Shown piece after piece: positions 17,514 to 25,246 of a stretch of DNA of 64,000 nt. The stretch is from Chromobacterium sp. ATCC 53434. GTDB lineage: Bacteria > Pseudomonadota > Gammaproteobacteria > Burkholderiales > Chromobacteriaceae. Below the pieces are notes generated by a model. It saw only the letters and a program-made list of their open reading frames with translations. It did not search any database and had not been told where the DNA came from. Where the stretch lies: NCBI RefSeq assembly GCF_002848345.1, contig NZ_CP025429.1:2046001-2110000 (forward strand), in the 5' to 3' direction. Position numbers and translations under genes: made by a program. Within the stretch, counting starts at the first letter, position 1. Each line of letters begins with the position of its first letter.

Positions 17514-18805
17514 ATGAAATTAGCCAAATCCATTACTTCAATTACTGCGTTTTTTTCCTTAACTATTCTTATGCCTGGAGCGAGGGTGTTATCGAGATAG
17601 AACCCGACGTGCTGTATACTGAGCAGTCGGTTGATAATGAGTCCACCATCCGCAAGATCATCACCGACTATCGATTTCACAGTCCATGGGCAGAAATCGC
17701 GTATTACCTAGGCTATGCCTATGTAGGCGGCAATACCCATCCGAATACGTATGAAGATCGCCAGTTTGAATATCGAAGAATCGACACCCAGTTGGACGAC
17801 TTGCGTACTCCGGCAACTGGATATCGTTATATGCTAAATAGCAAATATGACCCCAACGGTCCGGCCGCGGACGGTTATTGGGCAGACAAACGTTTCCGCA
17901 TAGCATTTCTCAATATTCAATGGAAAAGCATGCCAGATGATGTGAAGTTGGAGGAGCCGCAGTTGTACAGCAAGAAACCGATCAAAACCATTAATATATT
18001 GCTGGAAAACTATGGCAAATCGGACGACGAGGGCGTAGCCACTTTGAGATACGAATCGATGATCAGTTGGTCCAAAGCCGACAAAACCAGCGTCAACGGC
18101 AAGGTCACACTGACTAATAAATGGAGTGCCGGCTTGCCGCTGATCGGCGGCACGGAAGCCGCGGTGGAAGTGGCGATCGAAGCCGGCGCTGACTGGACAA
18201 CCACCAATGGCACTAACACCGCTATCGGGCAAAGCGCCGAGTACCGTGCAAAACTGCCTTCCAGGACCAAGCGTTTGATCACACTGACACTGTACGAGCA
18301 GAAAGCAGATATACCGTATACCTCAAAGATGTTCATGATTTATGATGTGGAGTTGTATAACTTTCTCCGCTACAGCGGCAATGCCTTAAATGGCCATCCG
18401 ACAGATCGCCCATTCTATCTGGGAAAATTCGGTGGCCGAGACGGTCTGAATGCAGGACAAGATTTATTGTCGCAATATCATAATCCGGAAACCTCGCCCT
18501 GGGACTGGCCGTGGGTGCTGGACGAATATTCACATTCAGGAACAGAGTATTTCCTGAACCTCATCGCCAAACGCAAATTCAAGCAGCAGTTCAGTGGCGT
18601 ATTTACCGCGGTCGATTCTAGCAGTTATACCATCACTGCGGGACCGGCAGTGCCGTTGCCTGCGAATGAAGGTATTGCCGCGCCTGGCGGCATTCAGTAC
18701 CGGGTGCTCAGCGACATAAGCGATGTGCCCGGCAAGGTGAGGAATTTGCGCTTCAAGATGAGCCAGCCGCAAGCCAAACCGTCGTCTGCGTCGCCGTTCC
18801 AGTAG
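17514..18805 (+). pseudogene. second aerolysin-family toxin, frameshifted in the signal peptide
   Basis: Tandem paralogue of the toxin upstream. The ATG at 17514 follows AAGGA and encodes MKLAKSITSITAFF, but then a stop appears at 17598-17600. The body (from about 17560 to 18805, YAWSEG... to KPSSASPFQ) is open in another frame and matches the first toxin over its full length, including FLRYSGNALNGHPTDRPF. Adding one T to the run of seven Ts at 17550-17556 joins leader and body into a 430-residue preprotein with SYAW at the same place as in toxin 1. So it is a one-base slip: phase variation, a pseudogene, or a read error. Its C-terminal linker (PANEGIAAPGG) lacks basic residues. Confidence 0.82.
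17550..17556 (+). repeat. seven-T homopolymer tract in toxin leader
   Basis: Seven consecutive Ts within the signal-peptide codons of the second toxin gene. One more T would restore the frame between leader and mature toxin. Homopolymers in this position are classic slipped-strand sites. Confidence 0.75.
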
Positions 18806-18970
18806 CCGACTCTATGTCCGCGCATCGAGTCAACCTGGGATTGCGGAGTTCGAAGCCGGGATGGCATGGCCATCAAGTGACGAGCAGGGCAGCTGATGGG
18901 CATCGGACGAATGTTGCAATGCAGCATTTGACGCACTATGCTGACACTGTCTTGCCCGGGAGGCCACGTC

Positions 18971-20302
18971 ATGACCATTTCCCAGACGGCGGATACCGAA
19001 GATATCCGCCTGAACGAGCATCCGCAACGCCGGCAACTGAACCGGGAAGCCCGTCCACGCACGCAGCTGCAGCTGGCTGTCGGCATGCGCGCCAGCTACA
19101 TCGCCTACCTGCATCGCCACATCAGCCGGGAGAGGGAAAACTGGTTGTACCGGGAGCTGGCGGCCCAGCTGAAGCAGGCCTGCCCGCCGCTGGACGACGG
19201 ACAGCTGCTACTGGAAACGGGTTTCGGCAGCATACGCTGGGAAAGGCATGGCGAGTTTTCCTCGTTGACCATTATCGCCGACGGAGCGGAGTCCCGGCCC
19301 TTCGCCGAACCGGCCTTGCGAGAGTTGCCGGCCGACTGGGTGGCCTGGCTGCCCGGCAATGTGCTGGTAGCCGCCCATACCATGCTGCTGACTCCCGCGA
19401 CCCTGCCGCTTCTCGCCGAAGATCTGGCGGTGCAGTATTTTGGCGGATACGAGCTGGTCGGCGCGGAAATCGGCGACGGCGCCGGCCGCGCTTACACCGA
19501 TTTGCGCATTCACGCCGACGGTTTCTCCCGTTATGTGCTGGTCGACTATTATATGGGCCGGCGCCAGGCCGGCCGCATGTTGCAGCGGGTGCTTGAGCTG
19601 GAAACCTACCGGATGCTGGCGCTGCTGGCGTTGCCGGTGGCCAAGACCATAGGACCAGAACTGGCCAAGGTGGACGAGGAGCTGGCCGAGCTGACCGGCG
19701 CGATGTCAGCGGCCAATGCCGACAACGAGGCCCAGCAACTGCATAGACTGACCGAGCTGGCCGGCGCAGTCGAAAGCGCGCTTTCCCGCACCGACCACAG
19801 GCTCAGCGCCTCCCAGGCCTATTACGACATAGCGCGCAACCGCATCGCCGAGCTGCGCGAGCGGCGCATCCAGGGTCTTCAGCCGTTCCAGCAATTCATC
19901 GAAAGGCGGCTGGCGCCGGCGATGGACACCTGCCGCGCGGTGGCCGTGCGGCAACGCGAGCTGGCGGAGCGGGTCAATCGCGCCACAGCCTTGTTGCGCA
20001 CCAGGGTCGACATTCGCCGCGAACGGCAGAACCAGGAGCTGCTCGCCTCGATGGAGCGTAGGGCCGCGACGCAGCTAAGGCTGCAACAGGCGGTGGAGGG
20101 TCTGTCCATCGCCGCCATCACCTATTACGCCGCAGGATTGCTCGCCTATCTGTTCAAGGGGGCCAAGGCCGCCGGCGTGCCTTTGAACCCCGAGGTCGCC
20201 ATCGCGGCCGCAGTGCCGACGCTGGCTCTGCTTGTCGCGCTGGGTCTGCACCGGATGCGGAAAAGCCTGCACAGGGAAGAGGGCCAACCGATAAGCCGCT
20301 GA
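18971..20302 (+). CDS. DUF3422 family protein
   Basis: A 443-residue protein of the DUF3422 family. Residues about 15-210 form a conserved soluble domain (VGMRASYIAYLHRHI, LPADWVAWLPGNVLVAAH, DLRIHADGFSRYVLVDY), then a long helical coiled-coil region (about 240-385) and one or two hydrophobic segments near the C-terminus (about 383-425: AITYYAAGLLAYLF, VAIAAAVPTLALLVALGL), so it is membrane-anchored at its C-terminal end. GGAGG precedes the ATG at 18971 by eight bases; an earlier start at 18938 lacks support. Function unknown. It returns to the GC-rich style of the chromosome after the toxin genes. Confidence 0.85.
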   Translation: MTISQTADTEDIRLNEHPQRRQLNREARPRTQLQLAVGMRASYIAYLHRHISRERENWLYRELAAQLKQACPPLDDGQLLLETGFGSIRWERHGEFSSLTIIADGAESRPFAEPALRELPADWVAWLPGNVLVAAHTMLLTPATLPLLAEDLAVQYFGGYELVGAEIGDGAGRAYTDLRIHADGFSRYVLVDYYMGRRQAGRMLQRVLELETYRMLALLALPVAKTIGPELAKVDEELAELTGAMSAANADNEAQQLHRLTELAGAVESALSRTDHRLSASQAYYDIARNRIAELRERRIQGLQPFQQFIERRLAPAMDTCRAVAVRQRELAERVNRATALLRTRVDIRRERQNQELLASMERRAATQLRLQQAVEGLSIAAITYYAAGLLAYLFKGAKAAGVPLNPEVAIAAAVPTLALLVALGLHRMRKSLHREEGQPISR

Positions 20303-20381
20303 CACGCCGAACCAGGCGCCCCGTGGCGCGGCGAGAAAGCGCCCGGCCGCAAGCAACGCAGCCAGCCGGGCACAGGTCTCG

Positions 20382-21611
20382 CTACAGTCCGTTGAACGGT
20401 CCGGTCAGAACGCTCTTTCCGTCCGCCGCCGGCACTTTCGCCCCGTCCATCGCGAAATACAGCGTCTTGCCATAGAAATAGGGCAGGCCGATCAGCACAT
20501 TCTTTTTGTCGTGACCGCCCAGCTGACTCAAGACCGCGTATTTCGTGAAATCGGCCGGCACGGTCGGCGCGACGGTGAACGAGCTCGAGGTGGCCGTGCC
20601 CTTGGTGTCGGTAAACGTCATCGACACGACTTCCGACTTCGGTGGGTTGTACCACCATTCGTGAGGATAGACCGTCGACAATCCCTGCAGGCTGGGGAAG
20701 CGCAAGGCATTCGTTCCGCTGTCGAAGGCGTCGTAATAATCCTTGCCAACGAAGGTCGATGCCTCGTTCGCGCCCACCTGCAGCTTGATGCTGCTCATCC
20801 CCATCTCGTCCGGCGTTACGTAAGCGATCCTGGTATTCGGCGCCAGCTTGTTGTTATCCTCGGTGCCTATGCCCAGAATCAGCTTGCCGCTGACGGTTTC
20901 CTGCTTATTGTCGGCATGGAGCGGGTCGAGTTGCAGGATGACGCCGTTATTGTCGCTGGGCAGCAGGCTTACCGGGTTGGGAACCATCAACTCCTTGCCT
21001 ACGCTCGCTTCTTCGCAGGTGGCGGCGTTGCAGGTGTAGTACAGAGGATTGCCGTCCAGAATGCTAGGCTGCACCCCTATGGTGCCGTTGGCGCCGAAAT
21101 CTTCTACCGAGTCCATAACGGGTCCAGTCGATGCGCAGTCTTTGGGGGCGGCCGGTATGTCGTCATCGCCGATCACTTGGAACGGGACGCTCTTCCCGTA
21201 CTGGGGATTGAGCGTCTTGCCCTGGGTCGGATCGGTGCCGAGCCAAACGTCGGCTTTCGACACTTTGCCCCAGACGGCACTGGAAACATACTGCAGACAC
21301 TCGGCGACGGGCTTGCCCTGATGCGTTTCCGGCACCAGGGTCTTGCGCAGGCCCGGCTTCAGTACCGAGGAGACGATGCGCAGGCCGGCGGCGCCGGTGT
21401 CCACCAGAATGTTCGGGATGGTTTGGCAATAAGCGGCGTCGGTATGGCCTGGCGCGCACAAGGTGATGCTGACCATCGGGATATTGACGAGGGGGAAGGT
21501 ATCGCTGTGCTGCACAGTCATCGGCAACACATTGGCCGGGTGAGGGACGCCGGCATGGGCGGAAGCCAGGCCGCCGGCCGCAAGCAAGGCGGCGAGGGTA
21601 ATGTGGCGCAT
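20382..21611 (-). CDS. secreted DUF3443 protein with pepsin-like paired Asp motifs
   Basis: A 409-residue DUF3443 protein with a Sec signal peptide (RHITLAALLAAGGLASAHA). Two separated motifs look like the two halves of a pepsin-type active site: NILVDTGAAGLRIVSS (about residue 70-85) and DAFDSGTNALRFPS (about 295-310). Each has D-T/S-G followed by a hydrophobic pair, as in bilobed aspartic proteases. Catalysis is not established for the family. ATG at 21611 has AAAGGG six bases upstream; two ATGs further upstream are possible, the first overlapping the previous stop. Downstream partner of DUF2844, as commonly seen. Confidence 0.8.
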   Translation of the reverse strand: MRHITLAALLAAGGLASAHAGVPHPANVLPMTVQHSDTFPLVNIPMVSITLCAPGHTDAAYCQTIPNILVDTGAAGLRIVSSVLKPGLRKTLVPETHQGKPVAECLQYVSSAVWGKVSKADVWLGTDPTQGKTLNPQYGKSVPFQVIGDDDIPAAPKDCASTGPVMDSVEDFGANGTIGVQPSILDGNPLYYTCNAATCEEASVGKELMVPNPVSLLPSDNNGVILQLDPLHADNKQETVSGKLILGIGTEDNNKLAPNTRIAYVTPDEMGMSSIKLQVGANEASTFVGKDYYDAFDSGTNALRFPSLQGLSTVYPHEWWYNPPKSEVVSMTFTDTKGTATSSSFTVAPTVPADFTKYAVLSQLGGHDKKNVLIGLPYFYGKTLYFAMDGAKVPAADGKSVLTGPFNGL

Positions 21612-21622
21612 GATCATCCCTT

Positions 21623-22147
21623 TCATTGAATATCGCTGATGGCGACGCCTGCCGGCACTCGCTGCGGAATATAGGCTTGGCCCGAGAAGTGCGGCACTTT
21701 GCCGAAGGAGTCGACGACCAGCGTCGATGTCGAGATCGACGACACCCGTCGCGAGCGCTGGACAGGGTCTTGCGACTGAAGCGCATTTCGGTAAGTGGTG
21801 TAATTGGCGAAGCCGAACAGCTGCCGCAGATCCGGAATCACCGGACCGGTCCAGGCCACGCCGAATACGACGTCCTTATGCAGATACTCGCGCACCTCGG
21901 TACCGTTTTTGGTGATGAACTTCTTCACTTGGTAATTGCGCCCGCTCGGCGAGGCATCGACCGTCTGCTGGGTCGCTTGCTGGGTCGCGTCCTTTTTCCC
22001 CTGGACGGAGCTGGCCGCTCCATGCCCCCGCAGGGCGGAGAAATCCTGCTCGATGCTTTGGGCATTTCCCCCAAGCGCAGCCACGGCAGACAATGGCGAT
22101 AATGCCAACGCCAGATAAATTGCTGTTTTTTTAAATTTCAAAGACAT
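21623..22147 (-). CDS. secreted DUF2844 protein
   Basis: A 174-residue protein of the DUF2844 family with a signal peptide (KTAIYLALALSPLSAVAALGG). The region KFITKNGTEVREYLHKDVVFGVAWTG-like (about residues 70-95), followed by PDLRQLFG, is the family core. It is encoded immediately upstream of the DUF3443 gene, 11 bases from that gene's preferred start, and the pair probably forms one exported system of unknown function. The start at 22147 has only a weak ribosome site; a longer frame upstream to 22273 is not supported. Confidence 0.8.
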   Translation of the reverse strand: MSLKFKKTAIYLALALSPLSAVAALGGNAQSIEQDFSALRGHGAASSVQGKKDATQQATQQTVDASPSGRNYQVKKFITKNGTEVREYLHKDVVFGVAWTGPVIPDLRQLFGFANYTTYRNALQSQDPVQRSRRVSSISTSTLVVDSFGKVPHFSGQAYIPQRVPAGVAISDIQ

Positions 22148-22573
22148 ACCTGTAGCACTCCATGCGTATATATGGAACGGATCACAGGACACGGCGATGT
22201 GATGCCTTCCCGCTTGATCATCCGCTCCCGACTCGAATTCGCGGCGGGCATATCGCGCGCGCTCCGCCGGCAAATGGTTTGCACTTCAATGGCCGGCCGG
22301 CATATCCGGCCAAATTGAAACTACATCGCCATAAAGCACCCCCAATCAATCGTCATCCTGAATGCATCGACGCTAACTGACCGATTGGACGGTGAATGCC
22401 GGAACGGTTTTTTTCAGCCGAATCCTATGCGGAGCCACCTGGATCGGACTGCTCCGAATCGGGAGGGCGAGGACGGCGACAGGCCGTGGCTGCCGCCTAG
22501 CATGCATATGCGACTCTCGGGCCTTCGCCGGCGACATCGCCTGCCTGATGATCTGGAATTCAAGGGGAATGGA
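22148..22573. other. gene-free stretch upstream of DUF2844 gene
   Basis: Contains the promoter of the DUF2844-DUF3443 pair on the minus strand and no convincing gene. Short open frames here have no ribosome site or family resemblance. Confidence 0.45.
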
Positions 22574-22975
22574 AATGACGGTTGACTTTTTCGATCCGGC
22601 GCTTTACTCAAACGATGCCGACGCGTCGCTGCCACAGCACTCCGCGACGGAGACGGCGGCGGTAAGCCGTCATGCCCTGTTAAGCAAAACCCGGCCTTTT
22701 GGACCGAAGTGATCTGGTATTTCTCGATCCGCCGGGACGCGGTTATTCCGAAGCGATCGCCCCAGCCAGAAACAAGGCTGCTGTCTATCAGCGGCTATTA
22801 CGACTTCGACGTGCCGCTCTACTCGGCCGTCCTGTCGCTGCAGGACCCCAGCCTGGATCAAAAACGGGTGCGGACTACGGTGTTCGAAGGCGGCCATATG
22901 ACTTACCAGACCGAGGCCTCGCGGCCGAAAATACGGGATGCGCTGATCAAAATTCTACGACGCGGACGCGCATAA
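22574..22975 (+). pseudogene. peptidase S10 (serine carboxypeptidase) remnant
   Basis: Pieces of an S10-family peptidase in two frames. In one frame, 22701-22760 encodes DLVFLDPPGRGYSEA, the motif just before the catalytic serine region of this family. In another, 22786-22975 encodes LSISGYYDFDVPLYSAVLSL and FEGGHMTYQT, which hold the catalytic Asp and His surroundings at the C-terminus. The serine motif and most of the enzyme between them are missing, and the two parts abut within a few dozen bases. It is an internally deleted, frameshifted relic. Confidence 0.65.
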
Positions 22976-23070
22976 ATGATCGGGCAAGCCCGGCCACGCG
23001 CAGCAAGCGGCTGGCTTTAGCCGGGGACGGCAGGGAACGCCGCCGGGAGCCATGCAGGAGGGGGCGCCAC

Positions 23071-23370
23071 TCAACCAGCCTGATCATCGGCGGACCTGTC
23101 CATATCCTTCAACTGCAGATCGTGCTGCAGCGCTTCCTGAACAATTTCAGCGAACAGCTTGCAATCGGCCTGCGTGCCGATGAACAAGATCGCTCTGCCG
23201 CCATGCTTCTCGGCCTGCTGGCGGCGATTGAAGACTCCGCGGTTGAAGTCTATGCACCGGGAAAGAAGCTCGACGCTCAGTTCTGTCCGCTCAGGCTGCC
23301 ATGAGACACACCACAAGTCCTTGGACTGGATCTTCTTCAGTACGGACAGTTCCATTTCTGAAGAGTGCAT
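23071..23370 (-). CDS. small soluble hypothetical protein
   Basis: A 99-residue protein beginning MHSSEMELSVLKKIQSKDLW and ending in an acidic tail. The ATG at 23370 is preceded by a near-perfect AAGGAGG six bases away, which is the main reason to accept it. It has mixed charge, three cysteines (C21, C38 and C69), no membrane segment and no motif I recognise. It lies alone between a peptidase relic and a MITE-like element. Confidence 0.65.
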   Translation of the reverse strand: MHSSEMELSVLKKIQSKDLWCVSWQPERTELSVELLSRCIDFNRGVFNRRQQAEKHGGRAILFIGTQADCKLFAEIVQEALQHDLQLKDMDRSADDQAG

Positions 23371-23443
23371 GCGGAACCTCCTTGCCTTTGCGATGACGAA
23401 AGCATTCTGCCTGATGGCGCAGGCAAATGCATGTACGGTTTAA

Positions 23444-23700
23444 GAACCTGTTCACGATCTTTTTTCGAGCAGCGCAGCCCAGCCAGACGACCAGATGCAA
23501 GGCGGAGGGGGCAGGTCTTGCTCATTCCAAGGCCCAGCCCAACGGCAGATGGCCGCCTGGCTGGGCTGCCCTTCAGGGCCGTTTTCTGCCGACGCATGGC
23601 TTTGTCAAACGCCCCTTGCTGTGAATGACATTGCGGTGGGCCGCTTTGGGCGCCCCGCATCCGACAGAGGTGGCCGCTGCCGCAGATCGTGAACAGGTTC
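23444..23700. mobile_element. MITE-like element with 17-base inverted ends
   Basis: Perfect inverted repeats GAACCTGTTCACGATCT (23444-23460) and its reverse complement (23684-23700) enclose 257 bases with no transposase. TAA sits directly outside both ends (23441-23443 and 23701-23703 as read on the plus strand), consistent with a 3-base target duplication. Size, clean ends and lack of coding sequence fit a non-autonomous element mobilised by an IS5-like transposase elsewhere in the genome; that partner is inferred. Confidence 0.7.
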
Positions 23701-23898
23701 TAAGAGTCTGATGCCAATATCTTGCGTCAGGCCCAGTATTGCGATCGATGCGCCAATCGCCTCAAGCGGGAAGGAAGGCGAGGGCGCTGCGCCACTCCGG
23801 AAGAGCCTGGCACTGCTCCGCTATCGCCATCGGCGTGCCCGCTCCGGGCTTTACATAGGAATATTCTGAATATCCTCATCATCCCGGTATGGTATATC

Positions 23899-23982
23899 AA
23901 TCATGGCACAAGCTACGGATGTGACGTGTTCACGTCACTGTCTTCTCCAACGGATTGCCCGGCCTTGTGCCGGGCTTTTTTT
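23899..23982 (+). ncRNA. candidate small RNA with strong terminator
   Basis: A perfect hairpin GTGACGTG-TT-CACGTCAC (23921-23938), an unpaired pyrimidine-rich linker, and a strong rho-independent terminator (GCCCGGC, 5-base loop, GCCGGGC, then seven Ts; 23957-23982). The nearest upstream gene on this strand is a relic more than 900 bases away, so the terminator has no obvious protein gene to serve. A 13-base palindrome ATATTCTGAATAT lies upstream at 23861-23873. The 5' end is a guess; the -10 could be TATGGT or TATATC around 23888-23898. Confidence 0.35.
23957..23982 (+). terminator. rho-independent terminator
   Basis: Seven-base-pair GC stem with a five-base loop followed by TTTTTTT. It faces rightwards and ends the candidate small RNA. 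Confidence 0.85.
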
Positions 23983-24174
23983 GTTCTGGCCGCCGGCTGA
24001 TGGCAAGGCTGCGCGAGGTGTATGCTTAAGAATGGCTGACAGGCCCGGTTTCATGTCTGAGGCAGGGCGCGCAGGCGAGTCGGCGCAGCGCGACATCGTG
24101 ATTTTTGCCAGCCGCTTTAAACGCAAGCCTGCCTCCTCCTGACAAGAGAAAACGGTCAAGATATTGATTTTCAA

Positions 24175-24924
24175 ATGAATTCAATCTCCGTCATAACCTA
24201 CAACATCCACAAAGGCATGTCCCCGCTGAACCGCCATCTGCGTGTGGACGATATGGCTGATGCATTGGCCGGCCTGGCGCCGGACATGCTGTTTCTGCAG
24301 GAAGTGCAGGGCAAGAACTTGGAGCGGGCGCTGCGTCATCAACGCTGGCCGACGCAGCCTCAGCACGATTTCCTGGCCAGCCGGCTGGCGCATCGAGCGG
24401 TGTACGGGCTGAACGCCAGTTACGAACACGGCCACCACGGCAATGCCTTGCTGACCCGCTTTCATGTCAGCCACTGGTGCAATCGCGATATTTCGGTCAA
24501 CCGATTCGAGAGCCGGGGCGTGTTGCAGTGCCAGTTGCAGCCGGACGGCTGGCCGCAGCCGGTGGTGGCGCTATGCGGCCACTTCAATTTGCTGGCCTAT
24601 GACAGGCGCAAGCAGTACCGCGGCCTGGCGCGCTATGTGCAGGAGGCGATAGCCGAACACACGCCGCTGATCCTGGCCGGCGATTTCAACGACTGGCGCG
24701 GCGAGGCCAGCATGCTGCTGCGGCGCGAGCTAGGCTTGCAGGAGGTGTTTTTGGAGACGCGCGGCAGCCACGCGCAAAGTTTTCCGGCGCGGATGCCGAT
24801 GCTGGCGCTGGACCGCATCTATGTGCGCGGCTTGCGGGTGGAGTCGGCGCGGGTGTTGTCGGGCAAACCGTGGTCGGTGCTGTCCGACCACCTGCCGCTG
24901 TGCGCCCAGCTGAGTCCGCTGTAG
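24175..24924 (+). CDS. endonuclease/exonuclease/phosphatase family protein
   Basis: A 249-residue protein of the EEP superfamily (DNase I-like fold). Metal and catalytic motifs run in order: SVITYNIHKG (residues 5-14), FLQEVQG (Glu), YGLNASYEHGHHGNALLTR, CGHFNLLAYDRRKQY, ILAGDFNDWRG (Asp/Asn), LALDRIYV (Asp) and LSDHLPL (His), the complete set for a Mg-dependent phosphodiesterase. No signal peptide. Substrate could be DNA, a phospholipid or a sugar phosphate; bacterial proteins of this size often sit with cardiolipin synthase genes, which is not the case here. No clear ribosome site before ATG. Confidence 0.85.
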   Translation: MNSISVITYNIHKGMSPLNRHLRVDDMADALAGLAPDMLFLQEVQGKNLERALRHQRWPTQPQHDFLASRLAHRAVYGLNASYEHGHHGNALLTRFHVSHWCNRDISVNRFESRGVLQCQLQPDGWPQPVVALCGHFNLLAYDRRKQYRGLARYVQEAIAEHTPLILAGDFNDWRGEASMLLRRELGLQEVFLETRGSHAQSFPARMPMLALDRIYVRGLRVESARVLSGKPWSVLSDHLPLCAQLSPL

Positions 24925-24976
24925 GGCTGGTGCGGTTCAAATAGAAACTAAAAATTCTAAGAAAAGAACTGAATTT

Positions 24977-25004
24977 CATATTGCAAAGCATTTTTTGCAA
25001 TATG
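24977..25004. promoter_or_regulatory. 11-base inverted repeat, possible operator
   Basis: CATATTGCAAA and TTTGCAATATG form a perfect inverted repeat around a 6-base centre. It could be a protein site for control of metNIQ, or the hairpin end of the preceding nuclease gene; there is no T-run after it. Confidence 0.4.
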
Positions 25005-25200
25005 GCGACAGTTTCATATAATTTTTAACAAGGTGGTTGACGCTAAGCGAAAAAGCATGTTCAATCTCAATCAAATTTATCGCCGATTTGAACACAGCTT
25101 GCGGGCGTAAAACAGCTAAAGCGTGGGTAGACAGACCCAGCATCACCGAATCTGTCTACATCTAATCTCCCGGACATTCCGAAGATTTCCACAGCCAAAG

Positions 25201-25225
25201 CCCGCCGCAGCAATCGGTGGGTTTT
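25201..25225 (+). promoter_or_regulatory. possible attenuator hairpin before metN
   Basis: CCCGCCG and CGGTGGG can pair (one G-U) around a 7-base loop and are followed by TTTT, about 20 bases before the metN start. This could act as a conditional terminator in the leader. A competing structure upstream was not worked out. Confidence 0.35.
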
Positions 25226-25246
25226 ATGCTTTTGGGAGTGTTTGGA

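Larger units (their letters stand above)
24925..25246 (+). promoter_or_regulatory. upstream region of metNIQ
   Basis: 322 bases before metN, AT-rich at first. It holds an 11-base inverted repeat (CATATTGCAAA, 24977-24987, against 24994-25004), TTGACG at 25034-25039 as a possible -35 box, and a hairpin followed by TTTT at 25201-25225 just before the gene. No known SAM riboswitch core is recognised. Confidence 0.45.

Noticed and set aside
23903..24142. 79-codon frame through the candidate small-RNA hairpins
   Set aside because: It reads across the strong terminator and lacks a ribosome site.
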